From positions 1 through 64,000 of the forward strand of contig NZ_JAENIL010000015.1 in NCBI RefSeq assembly GCF_016595505.1: a DNA stretch of 64,000 nt, in the 5' to 3' direction. The stretch comes from Pelagicoccus mobilis (GTDB lineage: Bacteria > Verrucomicrobiota > Verrucomicrobiia > Opitutales > Opitutaceae). Below the pieces are notes generated by a model, which was not told where the DNA came from, ran no database searches, and saw only the letters and a list, made by a program, of their open reading frames with translations. A program made the translations under genes and the position numbers. Positions 22,088 through 30,867 of the stretch are shown piece by piece. The stretch's first letter is position 1. Each line of letters begins with the position of its first letter.

Positions 22088-22666
22088 CTAATCCGCCTTG
22101 GTAAAGGCGTGAGTCATAGCAACCGCAGCCGCATCCGACTCGTCGAGCTGCAGCATCGCCCCATGACCCAGGAGCGTACGAATCGTTTTAGCGACCTGCT
22201 CCTTACTCGCACGCCCATGCCCCACTACCGCTTGCTTCACTCGCAGTGGAGGATACTCAAAGACGTCTTTGCCCCGCATCGCGGCCGCGGCGATGGCAGC
22301 TCCACGAGCTGCCCCGAGAATTTGAGCCGTCTGAAAATTTTGCACGTAGATGGTCTGCTCGAGAGCAACCACATCGATCTCATACGTATCCAAAATCTGG
22401 AGAACACGTTCGCAAATATTCCCGAGACATTGAGGCATGGAAATCTTAGGCTTTTGCTTGAGCGTCTCGCTTCGCAAGAGAATCTGACGGCCGCCACTAG
22501 CAAATTCCACAACAGCCAAGCCCGTTCCTCGCAAACTCGGGTCGATACCCAAAATCGTTCCGACATACTTCTTGCGAGCAAGAGACACAGGTATGTTCGC
22601 GCTCGAGGCCACTGGCTTCCCTGAGACCTTATCCTTCCAAAGTTGTCTGACGCTTTTTCGAGGCAT
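22088..22666 (-). CDS. ruvC: Holliday junction resolvase RuvC
   Basis: 192 residues. Resolves four-way junctions during recombination repair with RuvA and RuvB. RNase H-like fold with the catalytic acids in ILGIDPSLRGTG (Asp, about residue 42), VVALEQTIYVQN (Glu, about 101) and QLDESDAAAVAMTHA (the Asp pair, about 174-177); KQAVVGHGRASKEQV is the usual DNA-binding segment. It has an extra basic N-terminus of about 35 residues compared with E. coli RuvC; a start at a later codon is possible. ruvA and ruvB are not adjacent. Confidence 0.9.
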   Translation of the reverse strand: MPRKSVRQLWKDKVSGKPVASSANIPVSLARKKYVGTILGIDPSLRGTGLAVVEFASGGRQILLRSETLKQKPKISMPQCLGNICERVLQILDTYEIDVVALEQTIYVQNFQTAQILGAARGAAIAAAAMRGKDVFEYPPLRVKQAVVGHGRASKEQVAKTIRTLLGHGAMLQLDESDAAAVAMTHAFTKAD

Positions 22667-22669
22667 TGC

Positions 22670-23419
22670 TTAAAACGAGAGGTAGAGCATGTAGGCGACT
22701 GCCGCCACCGTCAGCCAAAAAGCAATGCGTTCGAACCAAGCCTGGCTTATCTTCTTGGCAAAGAAGTACCCCAGCAAACTTCCGACGAGCACAAATGGCA
22801 GCAGCTTCAAGTTCGCCTCCAAGCTCCCCCAGTTCACCAACCCCTGCTCCTGGAGAAACGGAACCTTAAAGATATTGAGGAAAGTGAAGAAATAGACGCT
22901 CGTCCCCATGAACGCCATCTTGGGCAATCGCATCGAAAGCAAAAACAGGATCATGATCGGTCCCGCCGCATTGGCCAATGTGGATACGAACGCAGCGATC
23001 ACACCGATCGTCGCCGCCGCGCCATAGCTATGCGGCAAAGCAGCGCTGACCAATGTCGGGTACTTCTGACGAAAGATATGCAGCGCCAACATCGTGGCGA
23101 GAACGATACTGATCACCATGCGAGCCTGATTCGCCTGCATCGCGCCCAGCGTCAGCCAGCCTACAATCACTCCCACGACCGCCCACGGAACCAATCGGAA
23201 AATGTGCTTCCACTCCGCGTGCTTCCGGTAGATGAGCAACGCGCAAAGATCACCCACCACGAGGAGAGGCAGCCCAAAGCCAACCGCCTCCTTGGCGTCC
23301 AAAAGTATTTGGAAAATCGCGACATTAAGTATGCCCAGCCCTGGCACGCCACTCTTGCTCAATCCAATGATCAAAGCAGCGAGCGCAAACATCGCCCAAC
23401 GCCATAACTCGAAATCCAT
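22670..23419 (-). CDS. TauE/SafE family exporter (TSUP)
   Basis: 249 residues from the ATG at 23419, which directly opens the first membrane helix (WRWAMFALAALIIGLSKSG). About eight hydrophobic segments in two halves; the GLSKSGVPGLG motif in the first helix and its weaker counterpart in the second half (ANAAGPIMILFLL) are the family signature. TSUP proteins export sulfite, sulfoacetate or other small organic anions. It ends 3 bp before ruvC starts, so the two are probably co-transcribed. Substrate unknown. Confidence 0.85.
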   Translation of the reverse strand: MDFELWRWAMFALAALIIGLSKSGVPGLGILNVAIFQILLDAKEAVGFGLPLLVVGDLCALLIYRKHAEWKHIFRLVPWAVVGVIVGWLTLGAMQANQARMVISIVLATMLALHIFRQKYPTLVSAALPHSYGAAATIGVIAAFVSTLANAAGPIMILFLLSMRLPKMAFMGTSVYFFTFLNIFKVPFLQEQGLVNWGSLEANLKLLPFVLVGSLLGYFFAKKISQAWFERIAFWLTVAAVAYMLYLSF

Positions 23420-23524
23420 CTTCGAGCAAGGAGACGGATCAACGCCGAAAGGCAACCGCAAAGAGCCCCAAGCAAGGGCATCATTCCGCTCGCCAAGCCG
23501 GCCATCTGGCCTACGAATGTACAA

Positions 23525-24535
23525 ATGCAACGCCTTCAATGGGGAATCATCGCTACCGGACGCATTGCCGGAGCATTCGCGCGCGGTCTCAAAACTTCCA
23601 ATACCGGAGAGCTCGCAGCGGTCTCCAGTCGCGACTTGAAATCAGCCCAAGGTTTTGCGGCAAACCATGGCGCCAACCGTGCCTACGGCAGCCACTCCGA
23701 GCTCCTAGCCGATCCAGAGATAGATGCCGTCTACATCGCCACTCCGCACCCGTTTCACGCGGCACTGGCGATCGAGGCAGCGGCAGCCGGAAAACACATT
23801 CTCTGCGAGAAGCCGCTGGCCATGAACATGGCTGAAGTGACGGAAGTCCTAGCCGCCACGGAAAAACATAAAGTCACCCTCGTAGAAGCATACATGTACC
23901 GCTGCCATCCCCAGACGATCAAGGCCGTGGACCTAATCCGCAACGGAGCCATCGGCCAAGTCGGTCTGGTGCAAGCGAACTTCGGCTTCCATGCACCCTA
24001 CAATCCAGAGGGCCGGCTCTTCTCGAAAAAGCTGGGCGGAGGCGCCATTCTCGATGTCGGCGGCTATCCGGCCTCATTCGCTTGTATGGTGGCTGACGCG
24101 ATAGGCGAAGCATCAAGCGTCTCGGTCGATACCCATGGCTGCCTCGGCACAGTCGATCCCCAAAGCGGTTCTGACACCTTGGCGATCTGCAACCTAGCCT
24201 TCGAAAACGGCCTCGCCGCGCAGTTGTCCGTCAGCACCCAACTCAGCCAGCAAAATCAGGTACGCATCTACGGTAGCAAAGGCTGGATCGAGATTCAGAC
24301 GCCTTGGATCGTGAGCCCGGATGGCGGGGATTGGCAATTCACTCTACAACGCGAGGGTATGGACAAACCGGAAATCGTCCGAGGATCAGAGCCGCGTGGA
24401 CTCTACGGAATCGAAGCCGATTGCTTCGCCGACTTACTAACCGGTAACCACTCAAACTCTCCATGTATGTCTAGATCCGATACACTTCGAGTGAATCAAA
24501 TCCTAGAAAACTGGCAAAAGGAGATTTTTGGATAA
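23525..24535 (+). CDS. Gfo/Idh/MocA family oxidoreductase
   Basis: 336 residues. The N-terminal Rossmann domain opens with WGIIATGRIAGAFARGL (about residues 6-22), a GxGxIA variant with a Thr, and has AVYIATPHPFH and the family hallmark EKPLAMN (catalytic-site Lys, about residue 96). The C-terminal domain has YRCHPQ, GGGAILDVGGYPASF, where Asp and the usual His position is a Tyr, and the dimer sheet. Reaction: NAD(P)-dependent oxidation or reduction of a sugar or cyclitol, like glucose-fructose oxidoreductase or dimeric dihydrodiol dehydrogenase. It stands alone. Confidence 0.85.
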   Translation: MQRLQWGIIATGRIAGAFARGLKTSNTGELAAVSSRDLKSAQGFAANHGANRAYGSHSELLADPEIDAVYIATPHPFHAALAIEAAAAGKHILCEKPLAMNMAEVTEVLAATEKHKVTLVEAYMYRCHPQTIKAVDLIRNGAIGQVGLVQANFGFHAPYNPEGRLFSKKLGGGAILDVGGYPASFACMVADAIGEASSVSVDTHGCLGTVDPQSGSDTLAICNLAFENGLAAQLSVSTQLSQQNQVRIYGSKGWIEIQTPWIVSPDGGDWQFTLQREGMDKPEIVRGSEPRGLYGIEADCFADLLTGNHSNSPCMSRSDTLRVNQILENWQKEIFG

Positions 24536-24560
24536 CGCGGGTATTTGACGGACGCCTCGG

Positions 24561-25547
24561 CTATTTTCCGCCAGAGCGAAACTCCTCAAGCGAGAGCTTC
24601 TTCTTTTTCTTATTCGGAGACTCTACTTCCTGAGGAACGTAGCCTTCGGGACTCCCCTTCAGCCAGCTTCCCGCATAGTAGACAACTCCGTTGTCCGTAT
24701 AGGTTTCAAATTCCGTCAAACGGTATCCGTCACTCGCATACGATGAATGCGTGTTATAGAATTCATCTGGCAACAAATCGTAGGAGTACTTGCTTTCTTG
24801 CCACTCCTTACGCTTTACCCACTGCCCCCCAAAAACGAACTTCCCTTCGAAGACATAACCTTCGATGTCCTGCAGACGAAATCCTGCTTCATCTAGGCCA
24901 GTAGCGATCTCGTTGATACGTTTCTTTTCGATACCGCGGTAGAACCGGACTTCTTGATCTTCCTCCTTCTTGATCCAAATGCCAGCATGACGGTATTTGC
25001 CGTTCGATTCGTACGCCTCGAAATCGACCAGACGATACCCGCGGTCCGCCATCTCGCCGTAGCGATTGGAGAAATCCAGGCTTTCCAGCCCGAAATAGAA
25101 CTCGGACTCCTTCCCTTCAGCCGCTTTCGCCCAGATGCCTGAAAAGTGCAATGTCGCCCCGTTGCGATCCACCTCGAACTCAACGAGCGAGTACCCATTT
25201 CCCGTGTGCTTCTCGTGCACCTTCACAAACTCGGAAATCGGCTGCGACATCGTGATTTGCCAGCCTTCTCCAGAGGACATCCGATTCCAGATCGTAGACA
25301 CAGCCACAGAGCGACCGCTTCGATAGGTTTCGATATCTACAATCCGGTAGCCTTCCGAATTCAGGCTCTTGAACGCCTCCGCGAATTTGCCGCGGTCGAG
25401 CCCTGATTTAAACTGAGACTCCACTTCGTAGTCGGAGTAGTCGGAGGCTAGAAGTGAACAGGCGGCAAGGGCTCCCGCCGAAACTGCAGCCGCCTTCAAA
25501 AGTGGGCCAAAACGAAAGAAACCGGTTTTTTGGTCGTGCGATGTCAT
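24561..25547 (-). CDS. Secreted BTRD1-repeat protein
   Basis: 328 residues from the ATG at 25547, which has a good Shine-Dalgarno GGAGGA 7-8 nt upstream. Signal-like hydrophobic segment (LLKAAAVSAGALAACSLLA, about residues 16-34). Then five tandem units of about 50 residues, each with a conserved G-Y-R-L/I-V-D-I/F-E-x-Y core and a I/G-x-W-x-K ending (GYRIVDIETYRSG, GYSLVEFEVD, GYRLVDFEAYESN, GFRLQDIEGYVFE, GYRLTEFETYTDN). This matches bacterial tandem repeat domain 1, found beside polyglycine hydrolases and in other secreted proteins. The C-terminus is Lys-rich. Confidence 0.75.
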   Translation of the reverse strand: MTSHDQKTGFFRFGPLLKAAAVSAGALAACSLLASDYSDYEVESQFKSGLDRGKFAEAFKSLNSEGYRIVDIETYRSGRSVAVSTIWNRMSSGEGWQITMSQPISEFVKVHEKHTGNGYSLVEFEVDRNGATLHFSGIWAKAAEGKESEFYFGLESLDFSNRYGEMADRGYRLVDFEAYESNGKYRHAGIWIKKEEDQEVRFYRGIEKKRINEIATGLDEAGFRLQDIEGYVFEGKFVFGGQWVKRKEWQESKYSYDLLPDEFYNTHSSYASDGYRLTEFETYTDNGVVYYAGSWLKGSPEGYVPQEVESPNKKKKKLSLEEFRSGGK

Positions 25548-25691
25548 ATGGAGATCCTCCGAGAGTTCACTAAGAGTACCGTAATAGGATCGGACCAAGG
25601 GGTGCTATCTGTAGAGAGGATAGCCCTCAAATTCCACTAGGCGCCACTCCCCTTTTCTTGCAGGGAAAGCTGTAGGAAAGCGCCGACTCGA

Positions 25692-26459
25692 CTAGGCGTT
25701 TCGCGCCTGATGCCAGGCTACGACATCGCGATAGGCCACGTCTCCGCCAAAGATATCCAACGCGCTTCCAATCGTCAGATCAATCCGACCAGCCCCCAAG
25801 GCCTCTACACGATCCAGATCTCCCATCGATCGGGCTCCTCCTGCGTAGGTTACCGGAATTTCGCAATTCTCCCCGAGGAGTCGCACGAGATCTTCCTCGA
25901 TTCCATTCATGCGGCCTTCCACGTCGACGCCGTGCACCAGGAATTCACAGCAATGCTTTCCAAGTTCTGCGATCGTCCCGGCATCGACCTTCGTTTCCGT
26001 GAAATTTTGCCAACGATCGGTTACCACCCAATACGCTCCATCTCGAGCTCGGCAGCTGAGATCCAGCACGAGCCGATCCCGGCCGGTTTCGGATTTGAGA
26101 GCTTCCAAGCGTTCGTAATCGATTCGACCGTTCCGAAAAACGTAGGAGGTCACGATCACCTGCGAAGCACCCGCATTGAGAAATTCCGCCGCATTCTCCG
26201 CCGTGACTCCTCCCCCGTACTGCAATCCGCCCGGATAAGCGGAAAGCGCAGACAAAGCAGCTTCCTTGTTTCCTGGGCCTAAGGCGATCACATGCCCGCC
26301 TGTCAGAGCATCCGACTCGTACATGCGGGCAAAATCAGCCGGCGCCATTTGCGACTCGAAATTGGTCTCGAGGCTCGAGTCCGACGAGTCGCTTAGCGTA
26401 CCGCCCACGATTTGGACGACTTTTCCATTCTTTAGATCGATGCAGGGGCGGAAGCGCAT
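25692..26459 (-). CDS. hisA: Eukaryotic-type HisA isomerase
   Basis: 255 residues. Converts ProFAR to PRFAR in histidine synthesis. A (beta/alpha)8 barrel with the catalytic Asp in FRPCIDLKNGKVVQI (Asp8) and a second one in LVLDLSCR (about 130); phosphate sites are GGGVTAEN (about 80) and AGGARSMGDL (about 204). The details (GHVIALGPGNKEAA, the YWVVTDRWQNFT segment and the extra loop SSDSSLETNFESQ) match the fungal/plant HIS6-like form rather than E. coli HisA. Lies 21 bp downstream of the acyltransferase gene. Other his genes are not in the window. Confidence 0.9.
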   Translation of the reverse strand: MRFRPCIDLKNGKVVQIVGGTLSDSSDSSLETNFESQMAPADFARMYESDALTGGHVIALGPGNKEAALSALSAYPGGLQYGGGVTAENAAEFLNAGASQVIVTSYVFRNGRIDYERLEALKSETGRDRLVLDLSCRARDGAYWVVTDRWQNFTETKVDAGTIAELGKHCCEFLVHGVDVEGRMNGIEEDLVRLLGENCEIPVTYAGGARSMGDLDRVEALGAGRIDLTIGSALDIFGGDVAYRDVVAWHQARNA

Positions 26460-26480
26460 GGTGAGACTCAGATGCAGAGG

Positions 26481-27191
26481 CTAGATACAGATGCAAGGCT
26501 TCTCGAACGGAGCGGTCGCCTGAGCCCCCAAAGAATCCAACTCTTTCTCCACCCGATCGCGCACCTCCTCCAGATCATCCTCCGTGGCCTTGCGCGGCAC
26601 CTCGATGAATTCGCCTACCGATACCATCACTCGTGCAAACGGCTTCGGGAAAAACATGCGGTCCCAAGAGCGTATCCGCCAGCAATCGCTCGCCCAAAAA
26701 GAAATAGGCAGGATCGGCCGTCCTGTCATTTTCGCGAGTCCCGCGACTCCAACCTTGGCCTTATAGACAGGTCCTTTCGAGCCATCCGGCAAAATGATCA
26801 CTGAACGCTTGTCCTTAACCAGAGCCCGATAAAGCCCGTGCAAGCCAGCCGCCCCCTTTCGCGAAGACGAGCCGCGTACCACCTTGGCTCCCGCATACTT
26901 TCCCACGATCGCGCCCAGTTCCCCATCCTTCGAAACGCTCGTCATCAAGGTCAGACGGAACTTGTTGCGGAGCAGAAAGCGATAGAGGTAGGTCGAAAAG
27001 GTGAACAAGCGATTATGCCAGGCCGTGATGATAACCGACTCCCCTCGCTCGACAAGTTTAAGCAAGCCCTCTGTCTCTCCCACGATCCGATATCGGTAGG
27101 TAAAGCTAAGGAATTTGATCAGCTCTAGCATAAGCCAAGAGGTGATACGGGTCTTGCGGGAAACGTTTTGCTGGGAATCGTCGGCGGACAT
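26481..27191 (-). CDS. Lysophospholipid/Kdo2-lipid A-type acyltransferase (DUF374)
   Basis: 236 residues. Probable membrane acyltransferase adding an acyl chain to a lipid. The H(X)nD-like catalytic motif is in ITAWHNRLF (about residue 60), followed by the DUF374 blocks SVSKDGELGAIVGKYAG and VRGSSSRKGAAG, IILPDGSKGPVYKAKVG and GRPILPISFWA. A hydrophobic stretch near residues 20-30 may anchor it. Fits a minus-strand operon with the downstream hisA (21 bp) and upstream Bax-like gene (88 bp). The family is often found in genomes with unusual late lipid A acylation. Confidence 0.8.
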   Translation of the reverse strand: MSADDSQQNVSRKTRITSWLMLELIKFLSFTYRYRIVGETEGLLKLVERGESVIITAWHNRLFTFSTYLYRFLLRNKFRLTLMTSVSKDGELGAIVGKYAGAKVVRGSSSRKGAAGLHGLYRALVKDKRSVIILPDGSKGPVYKAKVGVAGLAKMTGRPILPISFWASDCWRIRSWDRMFFPKPFARVMVSVGEFIEVPRKATEDDLEEVRDRVEKELDSLGAQATAPFEKPCICI

Positions 27192-27279
27192 TGAAATGAA
27201 ACTGCTACACTTCCATGCGAGCAGCCACGACCGTCAAGGTCCTTTTCGAGGCCATACGACCTTCGAGATCCCAGCAGAA

Positions 27280-28113
27280 TCAGCGATCCTCCAGATCGTT
27301 GGACGAGATCATCTTCCGCACCTTAGTCACGTAAGTCCAACGCTCCTGCGAATAGCGGGACAATCCTCCCGCCAAATCATACCCCGTAGGCTCGACACCC
27401 TTTTCACGGTGAGCAGAGCGAATATCGCGTAGAGCCGTGTAGTTCGAATTGGTATTCAGATTTCGCAAGTACGCGAGAAACGACTCGCTGGGCGACGCAT
27501 AAGCCGTGACCTCGTAGGTCTTACCGGCAGGACGACGCTGGGGCACGATACCGCAACCTGGCTCGTAGCACCACATGCCAAAAAGGTTGTTGCCAAGCCG
27601 CGCGAAACGGGAAGTCCCCCAGCCACTCTCGATGGCGGCCTGAGCAAGAGCAAGCGAGGCCGGAATCGTATCCACCCGAGCCAACAGCTCTTCGAACTCG
27701 CGGCTATTCGCCTCTTCAACCGGATCGAGCTTGTAGGCCTCGCGCAGAGCGTTGAAGTCCTCGAGACGTCCAGCGCTGAGACGATCGTTTCGCTCGAAAT
27801 AGCTCTGCAGCTTCAAAGCCTCTGCCCGTTCCTCGAGGATATCCTCGTTCGCCTTCGCCACGAAAGGCTCGAGAAACTCGAAGAACGCTTGCTTGCGCTC
27901 ACCAACGTTTTCGATCGCCGCAAAATTCGGCAGCGATACTTCCTCTAGACGGTCGTCATCAATGATCGTCTCCACGACGTTCAAAACCGAATACACGGCG
28001 ATCACCAGCAAACTCAACGCCGCTGCGGCGAACATCCACGTTTGATAATCCCCCTTGCGGCCTAAAGACACGCCACGCAGGAGCGAAAGGTTTGGTATAC
28101 GTTTCGGACTCAT
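27280..28113 (-). CDS. Membrane-anchored Bax-like glucosaminidase
   Basis: 277 residues. One N-terminal membrane helix (TWMFAAAALSLLVIAVYSVL, about residues 25-44), a charged coiled linker, and a C-terminal glucosaminidase domain (from about residue 145): ASLALAQAAIESGWGTSRFA with the catalytic Glu, LGNNLFGMWC, then YATPSESFLAY-like and YNYSQER-like blocks (LRNLNTNSNY, LSRYSQERWTYV). Same architecture as E. coli Bax. Predicted to cut peptidoglycan in the periplasm. Confidence 0.85.
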   Translation of the reverse strand: MSPKRIPNLSLLRGVSLGRKGDYQTWMFAAAALSLLVIAVYSVLNVVETIIDDDRLEEVSLPNFAAIENVGERKQAFFEFLEPFVAKANEDILEERAEALKLQSYFERNDRLSAGRLEDFNALREAYKLDPVEEANSREFEELLARVDTIPASLALAQAAIESGWGTSRFARLGNNLFGMWCYEPGCGIVPQRRPAGKTYEVTAYASPSESFLAYLRNLNTNSNYTALRDIRSAHREKGVEPTGYDLAGGLSRYSQERWTYVTKVRKMISSNDLEDR

Positions 28114-28172
28114 TTTCCCAATTATCCCAGATTTGAAGCGACAGCTATCCCACTAGCCCAAGCAGCAAACGG

Positions 28173-28580
28173 CTACTTGACGCGCTTCAGGTGCAGTATG
28201 ACCTCTCCATCCATCCAGTACTCGATGTAGTTGGCAGAGGTGTTAACGAAATCCGTCCAGCCGTAGGGCGTCTTTCCTTGGTTGGCTGGCGATACGAGTT
28301 CGTATCCACCGTGATGCCATTCGCGATAACTCGCAAAATACTCGTTGGCCAGCTTCACGCGAATCTCCTTCTCCTTATGCTCAGGAAACAGCTGGATGTA
28401 GACGTTGTTCTCGTCTGCGACAAACTTCACGTCGCGTACGATCGCTTTGTCCTGTGTCAAAACTTCAAAAGGGCCGTATACTTTGCCCGTTGTGCCCGCG
28501 TCCGGATCACCACTAGCCGAGACCATGGCTGTGATAACGGAGAAGGCGAAAAGCGTAGCTGCTGCAAGGAGTCGGTTCAT
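28173..28580 (-). CDS. Small exported protein of unknown function
   Basis: 135 residues from the ATG at 28580, chosen because MNRLLAAATLFAFSVITAMV is a proper signal peptide; the frame could extend 7 codons upstream. The mature part has strand-like segments (VYIQLFPEH, IRVKLANEYF, NYIEYWMDGEVILHLKRVK) and looks like a small beta protein. No family recognised. First gene of a minus-strand run towards the glucosaminidase (59-bp gap). Confidence 0.6.
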   Translation of the reverse strand: MNRLLAAATLFAFSVITAMVSASGDPDAGTTGKVYGPFEVLTQDKAIVRDVKFVADENNVYIQLFPEHKEKEIRVKLANEYFASYREWHHGGYELVSPANQGKTPYGWTDFVNTSANYIEYWMDGEVILHLKRVK

Positions 28581-28829
28581 ATTGCGAGCAGTCAAAGCCA
28601 ACTGTGAGCAGAAGTCAAAAGCCTAGGGTTCTGAATCTTTGATAAGGGTTGGCCGGATCTCGCTGAGTTCTAGCGCCTATCGTAAGCGCAGCGATCTCTT
28701 GCATTAATACCTTTCATTTAAGGAAATTTTTAGGTGACAGAGCATTTGGATTCATTTTGTTGCCTGCTCAGCGATTTTACCGAATCGATTCAGTAAACAA
28801 ATCGTACATGGATACGTCACCCACGACAA
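28581..28829. promoter_or_regulatory. Divergent promoter region before the mla operon
   Basis: About 250 bp between two divergent transcription units. It is more A/T-rich than its surroundings from 28695 on (ATTTAAGGAAATTTTTAGG), and contains a palindrome GAATCGATTC near 28788. No exact -35/-10 pair is obvious. It must hold the promoters of the mla operon and of the minus-strand exported protein. Confidence 0.4.
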
Positions 28830-29612
28830 ATGATCAGCAAACTTGGAAGATACAGCATACGCTTCGTAAGCGAATTCGGAGAATTGGCAGGATTCTCTGG
28901 ACGCGCGGCCGTATCCTTGCCTGGTCAACGCCATGTCTTTGAGAAGCTGACCCGCGCCCTCTTCGAGATCGGAGTACGCTGCGTACCGATCACTCTTATC
29001 GTCGGCCTCTTCACCGGCCTCGTGCTCGGACTCCAGCTCTACTACGTACTGACCAAGTTCAGTTCCGAGAGTCTACTCGGCCAAGCGGTCGCTCTCTCTA
29101 TCATTCTTGAAATCGGTCCCGTCTTTACCGCGATCATGATCGTCGGCCAAGCCGGCAGCGCCCTCTCCGCCGAAATCGGCATCCAGCGAAACGCGGAGCA
29201 GATCGACGCTCTGCATACCATGCAGATCAACCCGATCGGATTCCTCGTATCGCCACGACTTTGGGCAGCCGTCATCGCCTTCCCGATTCTCACCACCTTC
29301 TTCGACCTTATCGGAATCTACGGCGGCTACCTCACAGGCGTCCAACTCCTAGGCGTGGATCCCGGGGCGTATTGGAATCGCATATACGATGCGGTCAGCC
29401 TGCAAAACATCTTCAACGGCCTCGTGAAGGCATTCGTCTTCGGCATCGTGACTACCCTGATCTGCTCCTTCCAAGGTTACTACACGCACATCAAGGCTGA
29501 TATCCCAGGAGCTCGAGGCGTTTCGCAAACCACCACACGAGCCGTAGTCTACTCCAGCATTGCGATTCTGGTATTCGACTACCTGATCACCTCTTTCCAA
29601 ATGGGCCAATGA
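28830..29612 (+). CDS. mlaE: Phospholipid ABC transporter permease MlaE
   Basis: 260 residues, inner-membrane permease of the system that moves phospholipids between the outer and inner membranes. Typical MlaE sequence blocks: VPITLIVGLFTGLVLGLQ (about 52-69), LEIGPVFTAIMIVGQAGSA (about 93-111) and IGIQRNAEQIDALHTMQINP, the last being the coupling helix to the ATPase; then PRLWAAVIAFPILTTF. Five to six helices. It opens a five-gene operon and overlaps mlaF by 4 bp (ATGA). Confidence 0.93.
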   Translation: MISKLGRYSIRFVSEFGELAGFSGRAAVSLPGQRHVFEKLTRALFEIGVRCVPITLIVGLFTGLVLGLQLYYVLTKFSSESLLGQAVALSIILEIGPVFTAIMIVGQAGSALSAEIGIQRNAEQIDALHTMQINPIGFLVSPRLWAAVIAFPILTTFFDLIGIYGGYLTGVQLLGVDPGAYWNRIYDAVSLQNIFNGLVKAFVFGIVTTLICSFQGYYTHIKADIPGARGVSQTTTRAVVYSSIAILVFDYLITSFQMGQ

Positions 29613-30325
29613 GCAACGATTCACATCTCCAGCTCAAGGGCCTAAGCAAAGCATTCGGCAGCCAAACAGTCCTCGATCGCATCGATCTCGACATTCCACT
29701 TGGCGAACACACGACCGTCATCGGAAAAAGCGGCACCGGCAAATCCGTGTTGCTCAAGTGCATTTCAGGACTGCTCGCCTCCGATTCGGGCACGATTTCA
29801 GCGTCTGGAAAGCAGGGCATCCCAAGCTGCAGCTATATGTTTCAGCAAAACGCCCTCTTCGACTCCATGACCGTCGAGGAAAACGTAGCCTTGCCGCTGC
29901 GCGAAACCGGCAAAGCCGGAAAAGAGGAGATTGAACAAAGGGTAGGGGATATGCTCGCCCAGCTAGAACTCTCGCCAGCTAGCAAGAAGTACCCAGCAGA
30001 AATCTCAGGAGGCATGAAGAAGCGTGCCGCCCTAGCCCGGGCTCTCATCACCAGTCCGGAAATCATTCTCTTCGACGAACCGACCACCGGCTTGGACCCG
30101 CAGCGCAAGTACGCGGTTTTCGACATGATCCGCGACTATCGGAAACGATTCGGCTTCACCGTAGTCATGGTCAGCCACGACGTCCCTGAAGTCTTCGAGA
30201 TATCCGACCACATCGCCTGGCTCGACGAAGGCAAAATCAAGTTCTGGGGTACCCCAAAACAGCTGGCCGAAAACACGCCTGATGCGCTGAAGCCATTCCT
30301 CAATCCTAAACTCGCTTCCGCCTAG
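29609..30325 (+). CDS. mlaF: Phospholipid ABC transporter ATPase MlaF
   Basis: 238 residues. Complete ABC ATPase: Walker A VIGKSGTGKSVLLKC (about residues 36-50), Q-loop FQQNALFDSMTVEENV, signature EISGGMKKRAALARAL (SGGMKKR is the Mla-type variant), Walker B IILFDEPTTGLDP and switch His in VMVSHDVPEV. Powers the MlaE permease. It overlaps mlaE by 4 bp, pointing to translational coupling. No mlaB (STAS) gene is present in the operon. Confidence 0.93.
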   Translation: MSNDSHLQLKGLSKAFGSQTVLDRIDLDIPLGEHTTVIGKSGTGKSVLLKCISGLLASDSGTISASGKQGIPSCSYMFQQNALFDSMTVEENVALPLRETGKAGKEEIEQRVGDMLAQLELSPASKKYPAEISGGMKKRAALARALITSPEIILFDEPTTGLDPQRKYAVFDMIRDYRKRFGFTVVMVSHDVPEVFEISDHIAWLDEGKIKFWGTPKQLAENTPDALKPFLNPKLASA

Positions 30326-30344
30326 CCCACTCTATTTGCAAACA

Positions 30345-30806
30345 ATGAACAGTAGAAAAGTAGACTTCTCAGTTGGACTCTTCGTCCTCATCGGACTTCT
30401 CGCCATTGTCTACATGGCGGTTCAAATCGGCGGAAGCCGTTTTCTGGGGGGAGACACGCAGAAGGTAACCGCGATCTTTTCCAACATCGGGGGACTGGCT
30501 TCGGGCAGCAACATCACCATCGCCGGTGTGAAAATAGGGACCGTCGGCCCCATCGAACTCAATCCAGAGACCCTCAAGGCCGAGGTTCAGCTCTTGATCA
30601 ACAACGACATAGAGCTCTGGAATGACGCTACCGCAGCCATCAAAACCAATGGTCTGATAGGCGACAAATACGTCAGCCTCTACCCCGGCACAGAAATCGA
30701 AGGAATCAGCGAACCTCTCCAGGGAAAGCTGGTCGATACAGAATCTGCCATCGATATTGAAGGTTTAATCAGTCGTTTCGCTTTCGGATCCGTTACAGAT
30801 GAGTAG
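30345..30806 (+). CDS. mlaD: Phospholipid transport MCE protein MlaD
   Basis: 153 residues from the ATG at 30345 (a TTG nine bases upstream is less likely). N-terminal membrane anchor (FSVGLFVLIGLLAIVYMAVQIG, about 7-28), then a single MCE domain: VTAIFSNIGGLASGSNITIAGVKIGTVG (read as two blocks, FSNIGGLASGS and GVKIGTVG) and NGLIGDKYVSLYPG. Length matches E. coli MlaD (183) minus part of the C-terminal helix. Forms the periplasmic hexameric ring bound to MlaE and MlaF. Confidence 0.92.
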   Translation: MNSRKVDFSVGLFVLIGLLAIVYMAVQIGGSRFLGGDTQKVTAIFSNIGGLASGSNITIAGVKIGTVGPIELNPETLKAEVQLLINNDIELWNDATAAIKTNGLIGDKYVSLYPGTEIEGISEPLQGKLVDTESAIDIEGLISRFAFGSVTDE

Positions 30807-30867
30807 ATTATCCTAAATACTTTCAAACTACACTTATCAAACACTACAAACTACAATCCTCACTCTG

